64,000 nt of DNA from AP-15 sp963724435. GTDB taxonomy: Bacteria > Pseudomonadota > Alphaproteobacteria > ATCC43930 > CGMCC-115725. The stretch covers positions 1,054,001 to 1,118,000 of the forward strand of contig CAVRUN010000001.1 in NCBI GenBank assembly GCA_963724435.1, read 5' to 3'. The position numbers and the translations under genes are program-made. The notes under the pieces were generated by a model. The model did not search any database. It was not told the origin of the DNA and was given only the letters and a program-made list of their open reading frames with translations. Shown one piece after another: positions 23,675 through 33,318 of this stretch (positions are counted from its first letter, which is position 1; each line of letters starts with the position of its first letter).

Positions 23675-25160
23675 ACTGACCGGCGTCGGCGTTTCGGCGC
23701 CCAACGGTCATTCACCTAACGATCCCGACATTGTCGGCCTTACCGCCGATTCGCGGGCGGTTCGGCGGGGTTTTTTGTTCGCCGCCCTACCCGGACTGAA
23801 ACTTGACGGGCGCCGATTTGCCGACGATGCGGTAACGCGCGGCGCAACCGCGATCCTCACCGACGATGCGGCCCTACTCAATCTTTCGCCGGAAGCCCGC
23901 AAGCGCATCGCGATCGTCCTCGACGCCAATCCGCGCCGCCGGCTGGCGTTGTTGGCGTCCCGGTTTTATGGCGCCCAGCCGCAAACAATCGCTGCCGTAA
24001 CCGGCACTAACGGCAAGACTTCGGTTGCTCATTTTACGCGGGAGATCTGGAGCGCGACCGGCAGCGCCGCTGCGAGCCTCGGCACCCTGGGAGTGGTCAC
24101 CCCGCGGCGCCGCTATCCTGGCGCGCTGACGACTCCCGACCCGACAGCGCTCCACGAGCAGTTGGCCGCTCTCGCCGGCCAGGGCATAAGCCATTTGGCG
24201 ATCGAGGCCTCCAGCCACGGTCTGGCGCAATTCCGGCTTGACGGGCTGACGGTCAAAGCCGCGGCTTTTACCAATCTCACGCGGGACCATCTCGACTTTC
24301 ACGAGAGCATGGCGGCGTACCGGGCTGCGAAGGAGCGGTTGTTCACGGCTCTCCTAGAGCCCGGGCGGCCGGCGGCGTTAAACCGCGACAGCGCCGAATA
24401 TTCGCGCTTGGCGGCGTTGTGCAGCGAACACAGCAATCCCGTCATCGGTTACGGCGCCGATGCCGCATCCGAGCTGCAGCTCGTTTCGGCTCGGCCACGC
24501 CCGCGCGGCCAGGACATCGTGCTCCAGGTCTTTGGAGCCCGCTACGAGCTGTTCTTGCCGTTGCTTGGCCGTTTTCAAGCCATGAACGCGCTTGCCGCTC
24601 TCGGATTGGCGATCGCCACCGAGGTGCCGGCGACAGCGGCGATCGCGGCGCTAGCCAAATTGACCGGGGTTCCGGGCCGCATGCAGTTTGTCGCCGAGGG
24701 CGAAGCCGGGGGCGGCATCGTCGTCGATTACGCCCATACGCCGGATGCGCTCGCGACCGTGTTGGCGGCTTTGCGCCCGCACACACCAGGACGACTCGTC
24801 GTTTTGTTCGGCGCCGGCGGCGACCGCGATGCCGGCAAGCGACCGCTGATGGGCAGCGTCGCCGTGACGAGTGCGGATCGCCTCTATGTAACGGACGACA
24901 ATCCGCGTAGCGAAGACCCCGCCGCGATCCGGCGCGCAATTCTCGCCGACGCCCCCGGGGCAATCGAAATCGGCGATCGCCGGCGCGCGATCGAAACCGC
25001 GATCGGCGAGCTTCGGCCCGGCGATTTGCTCGTCATCGCCGGCAAAGGCCACGAAACCGGCCAGATCGTCGGGACCGAGACGCTTCCGTTCGACGATGCC
25101 GAGATCGCGCGCGAGATCGCCGAGCAGCGGTTCGACATGATACAGCGGGCACGCGCGTGA
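23661..25160 (+). CDS. murE: UDP-MurNAc-tripeptide synthetase MurE
   Basis: Adds meso-diaminopimelate to UDP-MurNAc-L-Ala-D-Glu using ATP. The ATP loop is AVTGTNGKTSVAHFTREI, the catalytic His/Lys region contains GVVTPRRRYPGALTTPDP and the DAP-selecting motif DNPRSEDPAAI lies near the C-terminus, which marks the meso-DAP (not lysine) type. 499 residues. The start is probably TTG 23661 (MKLTELTGV): the coding potential and family N-terminus begin there, 14 bp inside ftsI. The gene ends over the murF start. Confidence 0.95.
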   Translation: MKLTELTGVGVSAPNGHSPNDPDIVGLTADSRAVRRGFLFAALPGLKLDGRRFADDAVTRGATAILTDDAALLNLSPEARKRIAIVLDANPRRRLALLASRFYGAQPQTIAAVTGTNGKTSVAHFTREIWSATGSAAASLGTLGVVTPRRRYPGALTTPDPTALHEQLAALAGQGISHLAIEASSHGLAQFRLDGLTVKAAAFTNLTRDHLDFHESMAAYRAAKERLFTALLEPGRPAALNRDSAEYSRLAALCSEHSNPVIGYGADAASELQLVSARPRPRGQDIVLQVFGARYELFLPLLGRFQAMNALAALGLAIATEVPATAAIAALAKLTGVPGRMQFVAEGEAGGGIVVDYAHTPDALATVLAALRPHTPGRLVVLFGAGGDRDAGKRPLMGSVAVTSADRLYVTDDNPRSEDPAAIRRAILADAPGAIEIGDRRRAIETAIGELRPGDLLVIAGKGHETGQIVGTETLPFDDAEIAREIAEQRFDMIQRARA

Positions 25161-26563
25161 CCCCGCTGTGGACGGCCGCCGACGCCGCCCGTGCGACCAG
25201 CGGAACCGGGCCGCTGGATTGGGCCGCGACCGGCGTATCGATCGACAGCCGCAGTCTCTCTCCCGGCGATTTGTTCGTGGCACTGCGCGGGCCCAATCAC
25301 GACGCTCACGAATTTGTCCTCGCGGCGTTTGAGCGCGGCGCGGTGGCGGCAATGGTCGATCGCGAAATTGCCGGCGGCGCGGCGGGACTTCCCTTGCTTC
25401 GGGTTGGCGACACGCTCGCCGGTCTGACGGCGCTTGCCGCCTATGCCCGAGCCCGCAGCGCTGCGAAAATTGTTGGCGTCACCGGCAGTGTCGGCAAAAC
25501 CGGGACCAAAGAGGCGCTTCGATTAGCGCTCGGCGCCTGCGGCGCGACTTTTGCCTCAGCCGGCAGCTTGAACAACCAATGGGGCGTACCGTTGTCGCTG
25601 GCGCGCTTGCCGCCCGAGACGGTCTTTGGCGTGTTCGAACTGGGAATGAACCACGCCGGCGAAATCGCCGCGCTGACCCGGCTGGTACGGCCGCACATCG
25701 CGGTGATCACCACGGTAGAACCGGCGCATCTCGGTTTTTTTCGGTCGGTCGAAGAAATCGCCGACGCCAAAGCAGAAATCTTCTTGGCCCTCGAACCGGG
25801 CGGCGCCGCCATCCTCAACCGCGACAACCCGCATTACCAGCGCCTCGCCAGCGCAGCGGCAAACGCCGGAGCCGATCGAATTCTTAGCTTTGGCGGCGAT
25901 CCGCAAGCCACGTTCCGTCTCGTCGATTGCGTGCTGGAGCCGGAGGGCAGCACCGTCGAGGCGGTAATCGCTGGCGACAGGTTTCGCTTTTGTTTGAATG
26001 TCCCCGGCCGGCATTGGGTGATGAACGTGCTCGCCGTCTTGGGCGCGGCGTTTGCGGCCGGGTGCGATCTAAACCGGGCAGCCGCAGCACTTTCCGGCTT
26101 GCAGGCGCCGGCCGGACGCGGGCGCCGTCATCAATTGCCGTGGCGCGGCGGCAAGCTGACCCTGATCGACGAAAGCTACAACGCCAGTCCCGCCGCCGTG
26201 GTGGCGGCAATCGCCGTTCTTGGCGCAACGTCCCCGGGCCCGGGGGGCCGAAGGCTGGCGGTACTCGGCGATATGTTGGAGCTCGGCGATCCCGCCCCGC
26301 AGCTCCATCGTGAACTTGCGGCACCGCTCAGCGCGGCGAAAGTCGATCGAGTTTTCCTGATCGGGGATCAGATGGCCGCATTGCACACAGCGCTGCCGGA
26401 GGAACGCCGCGGCGGGTTGTGGGCCTCAGCGGAAGCCGCTATCCCTGATTTGTTAAATTTTCTTGAACCCGGCGACGTCGTGACTGTCAAAGGGTCTTAC
26501 GGCGTGCGCATCAGCCGCATTGTCGAACGTTTACTCGCCGAAACGGCGCAATTCGAGACGTAA
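25157..26563 (+). CDS. murF: UDP-MurNAc-tripeptide-D-Ala-D-Ala ligase MurF
   Basis: Adds D-alanyl-D-alanine to the UDP-MurNAc-tripeptide. Mur ligase domains are in order: N-terminal TGVSIDSRSLSPGDLFVALRG, the P-loop GVTGSVGKTGTKEALRLAL (GKTG rather than GKTT, a form found in alphaproteobacterial MurF), FELGMNHAGEIAALTRLVRP, VEPAHLGFF and the C-terminal domain with VLGDMLELG. 468 residues. GTG 25157 overlaps the murE stop (GTGA). mraY begins 4 bp after its stop. Confidence 0.95.
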   Translation: MTPLWTAADAARATSGTGPLDWAATGVSIDSRSLSPGDLFVALRGPNHDAHEFVLAAFERGAVAAMVDREIAGGAAGLPLLRVGDTLAGLTALAAYARARSAAKIVGVTGSVGKTGTKEALRLALGACGATFASAGSLNNQWGVPLSLARLPPETVFGVFELGMNHAGEIAALTRLVRPHIAVITTVEPAHLGFFRSVEEIADAKAEIFLALEPGGAAILNRDNPHYQRLASAAANAGADRILSFGGDPQATFRLVDCVLEPEGSTVEAVIAGDRFRFCLNVPGRHWVMNVLAVLGAAFAAGCDLNRAAAALSGLQAPAGRGRRHQLPWRGGKLTLIDESYNASPAAVVAAIAVLGATSPGPGGRRLAVLGDMLELGDPAPQLHRELAAPLSAAKVDRVFLIGDQMAALHTALPEERRGGLWASAEAAIPDLLNFLEPGDVVTVKGSYGVRISRIVERLLAETAQFET

Positions 26564-26567
26564 AGCA

Positions 26568-27656
26568 ATGCTGTATGCGCTGCTGTTCCCGCTCGCGGAT
26601 CACTTTCAGGCATTCAACCTGTTCCGCTACATCACCTTTAGGTCGGGGGGTGCGGTTGTTACGGCGCTGTTGATCAGCTTTGTTTTTGGCCGCCCGCTGA
26701 TCAGCTGGCTGCGGTCAAAACAGACCAACGGCCAGCCGATCCGGATCGACGGTCCCGCCGGCCATTTGGTCCGCAAGAAAGGAACGCCGACGATGGGCGG
26801 CTTCCTGATCTTGCTGGCGCTTACCGTGGCCACACTGTTATGGGCGGATTTGGCCAATCCGTATGTCTGGATTGTGCTCTTGGTCACGGTCGGCTTTGGG
26901 TTGATCGGGTTTTTTGACGACTACCAAAAGCTGACCAGCAATTCGCATCGCGGCCTCGCCGGCACGACCAAGATCGGCCTCGAAATCGGCGTTGGCGCGA
27001 TTGCCTGCATTGCAATCCATCACGTCAGCCCGGCACCGCTCGCCAACACCTTGGCGGTGCCGTTTTTTAAAACCCTCCTGATCCCGCTGGACGGTCTCTT
27101 TGTGCCGTTCGCGATTTTTGTCATCATCGGCGCGTCAAACGCGGTCAACCTGACCGATGGCCTCGACGGGCTGGCGATCGTGCCGGGGATGATCGCCGCA
27201 GGGTGTTTCGGGTTTATTGCCTATTTGGTCGGCAATTCGATTTTCGCCAATTATCTGCAGATCCACCACGTGCCCGGCGCTGGGGAATTGACCGTGTTTT
27301 GCGGGGCCATGGTTGGAGCGAGCCTCGGGTTTCTATGGTTCAACGCGCCGCCGGCGATGGTCTTTATGGGCGATACCGGGTCGCTGGCAATCGGCGGCGC
27401 CCTCGGCGCGATCAGTGTTGTCACCAAACATGAGCTGGTGCTGGCGATCATCGGCGGTCTGTTTGTGCTCGAAGCGAGTTCGGTGATCGTTCAAGTCGCC
27501 AGCTTCAAGATGACCGGGCGACGTGTCTTCCGAATGGCGCCGCTGCACCATCATTTCGAGCAAAAGGGCTGGGAGGAGCCGACCATCGTCATCCGCTTTT
27601 GGATCATCGCTTCGATCCTCGCGATCGCCGGGTTGGCCACATTGAAGCTGCGGTGA
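26568..27656 (+). CDS. mraY: Phospho-MurNAc-pentapeptide transferase MraY
   Basis: Integral membrane enzyme that makes lipid I from UDP-MurNAc-pentapeptide and undecaprenyl phosphate. About ten membrane segments; MRKKGTPTMGGFLILLALT-like entry region, the catalytic aspartates in GFFDDYQKL and NLTDGLDGLA, and the signature MAPLHHHFEQKGWEE. 362 residues. ATG 26568 is 4 bp after murF, with TAAAGC between. The next gene in cluster order should be murD; instead there are 128 non-coding bases and then ftsW. Confidence 0.96.
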   Translation: MLYALLFPLADHFQAFNLFRYITFRSGGAVVTALLISFVFGRPLISWLRSKQTNGQPIRIDGPAGHLVRKKGTPTMGGFLILLALTVATLLWADLANPYVWIVLLVTVGFGLIGFFDDYQKLTSNSHRGLAGTTKIGLEIGVGAIACIAIHHVSPAPLANTLAVPFFKTLLIPLDGLFVPFAIFVIIGASNAVNLTDGLDGLAIVPGMIAAGCFGFIAYLVGNSIFANYLQIHHVPGAGELTVFCGAMVGASLGFLWFNAPPAMVFMGDTGSLAIGGALGAISVVTKHELVLAIIGGLFVLEASSVIVQVASFKMTGRRVFRMAPLHHHFEQKGWEEPTIVIRFWIIASILAIAGLATLKLR

Positions 27657-27784
27657 CGGCCAATGCTGATCTTGGGGATCGCCCAATTAGTAGCTAGGCC
27701 CCGTCATCGTAACAAGATATGCTGTTTAAGCCTTAGGTGGAGAGACGTCAGCATGGCGCCTCCGCGCGGCGAGGACCAAACCGC
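27657..27784. other. mraY-ftsW gap: murD absent
   Basis: The only sizeable gap inside the otherwise overlapping mraZ-ftsA run. No remnant of murD (about 1.35 kb) can be read in any frame. The sequence has some AT-richness (CGTAACAAGATATGC) and a possible start GTG at 27737, but nothing coding. It may carry an internal promoter. Confidence 0.6.
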
Positions 27785-28903
27785 ATGAGGTTCGCCCGCA
27801 TTGACCAGAGCCCGGTGGCGCGGTGGTGGTGGACCATCGACCGATGGAGCCTCGCGGCGCTTAGTCTGCTAATGGGTTTTGGGGTGGTTATGTGCCTAGC
27901 GGCGAGCCCCGCCGTTGCACAGCGCATCGGCTATGACGGCGGGCATTTTATACGCCGGTATCTCAGCTTGCTGCCGTTTACGATCGGGCTGATGTGGCTC
28001 ATCTCTTTACAGACCCCACGCACGGTACGCCGTATTGCTGTTATTGTCTTTACGGCGGGGCTCGTTTTATTGGCGATGACGCTTGTTGTCGGCTCTGAGA
28101 TCAAAGGCGCACGCCGTTGGATCAACCTGCCGCTCCTGTCGCTGCAGCCTTCCGAATTTGTTAAACCATGCTTTGCCGTGGTCACCGCCTGGCTGTTCTC
28201 GGAGCAAAAGCTAAAGCGGGGATTTCCCGGCAATCTGATCGCGCTGGCGCTGCTGTTGCTGATAGTCGCGATGTTGATCGCGCAACCCGATATCGGCATG
28301 GCGGCGGTGGTCGTTGTCGTATGGGTCGGCCAGTTCTACATGGCGGGATTACGTCTTTACTGGGTAATCCTGTTTGGCTTGACTGGCATTGGCGCGCTCG
28401 TCAGCGCTTATAACTTTGTGCCGCACGTCAGAGTGCGGGTCGATCATTTTCTGAATCCCGCCGCGGGTGATAGTTACCAAGTCAATCGATCGCTGGAAGC
28501 CTTTGCCAATGGCGGTCTTTGGGGCCGAGGTCCGGGCGAAGGAACAATAAAATACGTATTGCCCGATGCGCATGCGGATTTTGTGTTCGCCGTCGCAGGT
28601 GAGGAATTCGGGCTTATTGTCTGCCTAGCCGTGGTCGGGCTCTTTGCTTTTGTCGTGATGCGCGGTTTCTCGCGGCTTTCCCAGGAAGGCAGTTTGTTTG
28701 TGTTGCTGTCCGCGTCCGGTCTGTTGGTGCAGTTCGGATTGCAGGCGGTCATCAACATGGCCTCGACTTTGCACATGATGCCGACCAAAGGGATGACCTT
28801 GCCATTCTTGTCATATGGCGGCTCCTCGATGCTGGCGCTTGGTATGGGGATGGGAATGATGCTGGCGCTGACCCGCCGGCGGCTCGCGGGCAGCGCTCTG
28901 TGA
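27785..28903 (+). CDS. ftsW: Cell division lipid II glycosyltransferase FtsW
   Basis: SEDS-family membrane protein, septal peptidoglycan polymerase paired with FtsI. 372 residues with about ten membrane segments. Starts MRFARIDQSPVARWWWTIDRWSLAAL, which is the usual alphaproteobacterial N-terminus; a GTG at 27737 in the same frame would add 16 unlikely residues, and ATG 27785 is preferred. Conserved SEDS stretches include ARRWINLPLLSLQPSEFVKP, DIGMA, GGLWGRGPGEGTIKYVLPDAHADFVFAVAGEEFG and THMMPTKGMTLPFLSYGGSSML-type C-terminus. It ends GTGA over murG. Confidence 0.95.
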   Translation: MRFARIDQSPVARWWWTIDRWSLAALSLLMGFGVVMCLAASPAVAQRIGYDGGHFIRRYLSLLPFTIGLMWLISLQTPRTVRRIAVIVFTAGLVLLAMTLVVGSEIKGARRWINLPLLSLQPSEFVKPCFAVVTAWLFSEQKLKRGFPGNLIALALLLLIVAMLIAQPDIGMAAVVVVVWVGQFYMAGLRLYWVILFGLTGIGALVSAYNFVPHVRVRVDHFLNPAAGDSYQVNRSLEAFANGGLWGRGPGEGTIKYVLPDAHADFVFAVAGEEFGLIVCLAVVGLFAFVVMRGFSRLSQEGSLFVLLSASGLLVQFGLQAVINMASTLHMMPTKGMTLPFLSYGGSSMLALGMGMGMMLALTRRRLAGSAL

Positions 28904-30015
28904 GCGCTCCGTTCGTCCTCGTTGCCGGCGGAACCGGCGGCCATCTGTTTCCAGCTGAGGCATTAGCCGCGGAACTGGTCGCGCATCGCCGGCAAGTGCG
29001 GCTTTTGACCAATTCGCGCGTCGAGGGTTTCGCCGCCGACCTCCCCGGCATCGAGGTCACTCATCTCAAGGTCGCCCGGATCGAAAAAGGCTTGGTGCGC
29101 ACTGCCCAAGGCCTAGCCGCACTGTCAGCGGCGGCCTTGCAATCCCGCCGGCTGTTGCGCCGCCACGCGCCCGCTGCGGTCATCGGATTTGGCGGCTATC
29201 CATCCCTGCCGACAATGCTCGCTGCAGTCTCGCTCGGGTTGCCGACGCTGATCCACGAGCAGAATGCCGTTCTCGGCCGCGCCAACCGGCTATTGGCTCC
29301 GCTCGTCCGGGGCATCGCCACCGGGTTTCCCGACACCAAGAGGCTGCGGTCAGCGGACCGCGCCCGCGCGGTCCACATCGGAAATCCGGTCCGGGCGGCA
29401 GTACTCGCCCTCGGCGCCGTTCCCTATGCTCGGCCCGAACCCGACCAGCCGATCGAATTGGTGATCCTCGGCGGCAGCCAAGGGGCTCACATTCTCGGAG
29501 ATGTAGTTCCCGCCGCCCTCGCGATATTGCCGAAACCATTGCGCGAACGGCTGCGAATCAGCCAGCAAGCCCGCCCTGAAGATCACGCGGTGGCGGTCGA
29601 GGCTTACGCGAAAGCCGGGATCACTGCCCAGGTCGAGAGCTTTTTTTCCGATGTCCCGCAGCGGCTCGCGCGCGCTCACCTCGCCATTTGCCGCGCCGGC
29701 GCTTCAACCATCGCCGAGTTGACGGCGATCGGCCGGCCGGCGGTGCTTATTCCTTATCCCCACGCCACCGACGATCACCAAACCGCCAATGCCCGCGCGA
29801 TTGCCGCTGCCGGCGGCGCTCGGCTTATTGCGCAATCGGAATTGCGCGTCGAAGGACTTGCCGCCGATCTCGAAAAAATGTTTGCCGATGGCTCGGCATT
29901 GAGCCTGATGGCGCAGCACGCCGCGGCATTCGGACGGCGCGACGCGGCCCACGATCTTGCAACGTTGGCATTGGCACTGGAGCCCGGCGCTGCGTTGCAG
30001 GAGTGCGCGGCATGA
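28900..30015 (+). CDS. murG: UDP-GlcNAc:lipid I GlcNAc transferase MurG
   Basis: Peripheral inner-membrane glycosyltransferase that converts lipid I to lipid II. GT-B fold: N-terminal FVLVAGGTGGHLFPAEALAAEL (acceptor-side G loop), GFGGYPSLPTMLAA, HEQNAVLGRANRLL, and the C-domain signature ICRAGASTIAELTAIGRPAVLIPYPHATDDHQTANA (UDP-GlcNAc binding). 371 residues. GTG 28900 overlaps the ftsW stop, and the gene ends ATGA over murC. Confidence 0.96.
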   Translation: MSAPFVLVAGGTGGHLFPAEALAAELVAHRRQVRLLTNSRVEGFAADLPGIEVTHLKVARIEKGLVRTAQGLAALSAAALQSRRLLRRHAPAAVIGFGGYPSLPTMLAAVSLGLPTLIHEQNAVLGRANRLLAPLVRGIATGFPDTKRLRSADRARAVHIGNPVRAAVLALGAVPYARPEPDQPIELVILGGSQGAHILGDVVPAALAILPKPLRERLRISQQARPEDHAVAVEAYAKAGITAQVESFFSDVPQRLARAHLAICRAGASTIAELTAIGRPAVLIPYPHATDDHQTANARAIAAAGGARLIAQSELRVEGLAADLEKMFADGSALSLMAQHAAAFGRRDAAHDLATLALALEPGAALQECAA

Positions 30016-31436
30016 GGGCGCTGCCACTCAACATCGGCCCGCTGCATTTTGTCGGGATTGGCGGCATCGGCATGAGCGGGATCGCTGAGGTGCTGCACAA
30101 TCTCGGCTACAGGGTGCAAGGGAGCGACCTCACCGACGGCGCCAATGTCCGTCGCCTGATCGATCTCGGGATCCCAGTCTCGGTCGGACACGACGCGGGC
30201 AATCTCGGCGCCGCCGAAGTGGTGGTGATCTCCTCCGCCGTGCATGCCGACAATCCCGAAATTACCGCCGCTCGCGCCCGCCGATTGCCGGTTGTCCGCC
30301 GAGCCGAAATGCTGGGCGAGTTGATGCGTCTCAGATGGTCGGTAGCAATCGCCGGCACCCACGGCAAGACAACGACAACGTCGATGATTGGGGCATTGCT
30401 CGAAACCGCCCAACTCGACCCGACGGTAATCAATGGCGGCATCATCAACGCATACGGGACCAATACCCGGCTCGGCGCCGGTGATTGGATGGTGGTCGAA
30501 GCCGATGAGAGCGACGGCACGTTCACCCGGCTGCCGGCGACAGGCGCGGTCGTCACCAATATCGATCCCGAGCATCTCGATTTTTACGGCAGCTTCGACG
30601 CGCTGCGACAAGCATTCGAAACGTTTGTCGGGAACATTCCGTTTTACGGGTTTGCCGCGCTGTGCATCGACCATCCGGTCGTGCAAGGGATGATCCCGCG
30701 ATTATCCGATCGCCGCGTTTTGAGCTACGGGTTGAGCCCGCAGGCCGACATTCGAGCCGTCGATCTGCGGCTCGGCCGCGACGGGGCCCGCTTTGACATC
30801 GTTGTTGCCGATGCACCGTCCGACCGCGGGCGGACGATCTCCGATCTGTATCTGCCAATGTTTGGCCGCCACAATGTACAAAATTCGCTGGCGGCGGCGG
30901 CGGTTTCGGAGGCGCTCGGGCTCGGCGACGAGGCGCTGCGCTCGGCATTGCGCAATTTCAAAGGTGTCAAGCGTCGCTTTACCAAGACCGGCGAGTGGAA
31001 CGGCGTTCCGATCATCGATGATTACGGGCATCATCCGGTCGAGATTGCCGCGGTGCTAAAAGCGGCCCGCGCGATCGTGTCGGGAAAAGTAATCGCGGTC
31101 GTGCAACCGCATCGCTATTCCCGGGTCTCGCACCTGTTCGATGATTTTTGCACCTGCTTCAACGATGCCGACATTGTCCTCGTCGCCGATATCTACGCCG
31201 CTGGCGAGGATCCGATCGAAGGTGTCAGCCGCGATGCGATCGTCGCCGGGTTGACCGAGCACGGCCATCGCAATGTGCGTCCCCTCGGCGAACCTCGCGA
31301 CTTGGCGCCCATCGTCGCCGAACTGGCGCAGCCCGGCGATATGGTGGTGTGCCTTGGCGCCGGGTCGATCACCGGCTGGGCCAACAGCCTGCCGGGTGAT
31401 CTTACCGCCGTGACGCGGCAGAGAGCGGCCGGATGA
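30012..31436 (+). CDS. murC: UDP-N-acetylmuramate-L-alanine ligase MurC
   Basis: ATP-dependent ligase adding L-Ala to UDP-MurNAc. Starts at ATG 30012 (overlapping murG's stop) with MRALPLNIGPLHFVGIGGIGMSGIAEVLHNLGY, the Rossmann UDP-sugar domain. The P-loop is VAIAGTHGKTTTTSMIGALL, the catalytic carbamate-Lys region follows in VVEADESDGTF, and the C-domain has DDYGHHPVEIAAVLKAAR and QPHRYSR. 474 residues. It ends over the murB ATG (ATGA). Confidence 0.96.
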   Translation: MRALPLNIGPLHFVGIGGIGMSGIAEVLHNLGYRVQGSDLTDGANVRRLIDLGIPVSVGHDAGNLGAAEVVVISSAVHADNPEITAARARRLPVVRRAEMLGELMRLRWSVAIAGTHGKTTTTSMIGALLETAQLDPTVINGGIINAYGTNTRLGAGDWMVVEADESDGTFTRLPATGAVVTNIDPEHLDFYGSFDALRQAFETFVGNIPFYGFAALCIDHPVVQGMIPRLSDRRVLSYGLSPQADIRAVDLRLGRDGARFDIVVADAPSDRGRTISDLYLPMFGRHNVQNSLAAAAVSEALGLGDEALRSALRNFKGVKRRFTKTGEWNGVPIIDDYGHHPVEIAAVLKAARAIVSGKVIAVVQPHRYSRVSHLFDDFCTCFNDADIVLVADIYAAGEDPIEGVSRDAIVAGLTEHGHRNVRPLGEPRDLAPIVAELAQPGDMVVCLGAGSITGWANSLPGDLTAVTRQRAAG

Positions 31437-32401
31437 GACCATCGCCGGCCGTCTCGTTGTTGACGCCAACCTCAACCTTGCCACCGGCGCGGGGCAAATT
31501 GACAGCGGACGCACCGGTCGGCCGGCATACCTGGTTCGGCGCCGGCGGTGTCGCCGACATATTGTTCGAGCCCGCGGACGGCGACGATCTCGCCGCCTTT
31601 CTCGCGGCTTTACCTGAGACAGTCCCGCTCACAGTGATCGGCGGTGGCGCCAACACGCTGGTGCGCGACGGCGGGATCCCCGGCGTCACGATCCGCCTCG
31701 GTCATGGCTTTCGCGCCTTAGCCGCCGAGGGAGACGAGATCGTTGCCGGAGCCGCCACCCTGCATCTGAACGTCGCGCTGTTCGCGGCTCGATCGGGCAT
31801 TGCCGGTCTTGAGTTTTTCTCCGGTATTCCGGGCACTGTCGGGGGCGGGCTGCGCATGAATGCCGGCGCTTATGGCCGCGAAGTCGAGGACGTCTTGGTT
31901 TCGGCAACCGCAGTCGACCGCACCGGGCGCGAGCACGCGATAAAAGCGGATGCGATGCGGTTTTCTTACCGGCATTGCGCCGTCGATCCCGGCTGGATCT
32001 TTGTCGCCGCCCGGCTACGCGGCGACCGCGACGACTCCGACGCGATCGCAAAACGAATGGCCGAGGTTCGCAGCGCACGCGAAGCGAGCCAGCCCATCCG
32101 TTCCCGCACCGGCGGCTCGACATTCCGTAACCCGGTTGGCGATTCGGCGTGGCGGCTGATCGACGCTGCCGGCTGTCGCGGCTTGCGGCGCGGCGGCGCC
32201 TTGGTTTCTCCGAAACACACCAATTTTCTGATCAATTCCGGCAATGCTACCGCAGCCGATATCGAAGGCCTTGGCGAGGAGGTGAGGCGCCGGGTTTTCG
32301 AGAACTCGGGCATCCTGCTCGAATGGGAAATCCGCCGGGTCGGAAGCGCCCTCGCGGACCTCGAGACCGTGCCAGATCCTTCGGGTGAGAGTAGGCCATG
32401 A
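31433..32401 (+). CDS. murB: UDP-N-acetylenolpyruvoylglucosamine reductase MurB
   Basis: FAD enzyme that reduces UDP-GlcNAc-enolpyruvate with NADPH. Motifs: RHTWFGAGGVADILFEPA, the FAD loop TVIGGGANTLVRDGGIPGV, the GLEFFSGIPGTVGGGLRMNAGAYG domain (first signature) and RSRTGGSTFRNPVGDSAWRLIDAAGCRGLR with VSPKHTNFLINSGNATAADI. 322 residues. The start ATG 31433 is in the last codons of murC and its end overlaps ddl. Confidence 0.95.
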   Translation: MRPSPAVSLLTPTSTLPPARGKLTADAPVGRHTWFGAGGVADILFEPADGDDLAAFLAALPETVPLTVIGGGANTLVRDGGIPGVTIRLGHGFRALAAEGDEIVAGAATLHLNVALFAARSGIAGLEFFSGIPGTVGGGLRMNAGAYGREVEDVLVSATAVDRTGREHAIKADAMRFSYRHCAVDPGWIFVAARLRGDRDDSDAIAKRMAEVRSAREASQPIRSRTGGSTFRNPVGDSAWRLIDAAGCRGLRRGGALVSPKHTNFLINSGNATAADIEGLGEEVRRRVFENSGILLEWEIRRVGSALADLETVPDPSGESRP

Positions 32402-33318
32402 ACAAAACCGTCGCGTTGCTGATGGGAGGCTGGTCGCCCGAACGTGAGGTGTCGCTGTCGAGCGGTCGGGAATGCGCCAAAGCGCTTGTCGACCTCGGCT
32501 ATCGGGTCAAGGCGATCGATGTCGAGCGGGATCTTTCTGCGCTGCTGCGGGCGCTCGATCCGCGTCCGGATGTGATCTTTAACGCGTTGCATGGGATCGG
32601 CGGCGAGGACGGCACCTTACAGGCCGTCTTTGAGATGCTGCGCATCCCTTATACCCATTCCGGGGTTTTGGCATCCGCCCTCGCCATGCACAAGCCGACC
32701 GCCAAGACCGTCTTTCGCGCGGCCGGCCTGTCGGTCGTCGACGGAACCTTGGCCTGTCGCGAGGAACTCGCCCTGGAAGACCCGATGCCGGCCCCGTTTG
32801 TGGTCAAGCCGACCAATCAGGGATCAAGCGTCGGCGTCCGCATCGTCCGCATCGGCGACAATTCCTGGCGAGAAGATTTGGCGAGCTGGGATTTCGGCCT
32901 CGAGATCATGGTCGAGCGCTTTATCCCCGGCCGTGAACTAACCGTCGCGGTCATGGGCGATCGCGCCCTCGGGGTATGCGAGATCGTCCCCCGCGGCAGC
33001 TTTTACGATTACACGGCAAAATATGCCGAGGGCGGCTCCGACCATTTGGTGCCGGCGCCGATACCGCCGCGGATTTATAGCGAGGCGCTCGAGGTTGGAT
33101 TGCGCGCCCACATCGCACTGGGCTGCCGTGGCATCAGCCGAGCGGATTTGCGATATGACGACACACCCGACGGCGATGGCCGGATTTATTTGCTGGAAGT
33201 CAACACCCAGCCCGGCATGACGCCGACCTCCTTGGTACCCGACATCGCCCGCAACGCCGGGATTAGCTTTGACAAATTGGTTGCGTGGATCCTCGAGAAC
33301 GCCGCATGCGGGGAATGA
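32398..33318 (+). CDS. ddl: D-alanine-D-alanine ligase
   Basis: Makes the D-Ala-D-Ala dipeptide used by MurF. ATP-grasp enzyme of 306 residues: VALLMGGWSPEREVSLSSG, FNALHGIGGEDGTLQA, YTHSGVLASALAMHKPTAKTVF, PFVVKPTNQGSSVGVRIV (ATP), and C-terminal EVNTQPGMTPTSLVPDIARNAG (Mg2+/ATP ligands). It overlaps murB at ATGA and its stop overlaps the ftsQ start. Position in the dcw cluster matches ddlB. Confidence 0.95.
   Translation: MNKTVALLMGGWSPEREVSLSSGRECAKALVDLGYRVKAIDVERDLSALLRALDPRPDVIFNALHGIGGEDGTLQAVFEMLRIPYTHSGVLASALAMHKPTAKTVFRAAGLSVVDGTLACREELALEDPMPAPFVVKPTNQGSSVGVRIVRIGDNSWREDLASWDFGLEIMVERFIPGRELTVAVMGDRALGVCEIVPRGSFYDYTAKYAEGGSDHLVPAPIPPRIYSEALEVGLRAHIALGCRGISRADLRYDDTPDGDGRIYLLEVNTQPGMTPTSLVPDIARNAGISFDKLVAWILENAACGE

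Noticed and set aside
27737..27784. Upstream GTG start for ftsW
   Set aside because: It adds 16 residues without family resemblance; MRFARIDQSPVARWWW is the usual FtsW N-terminus.
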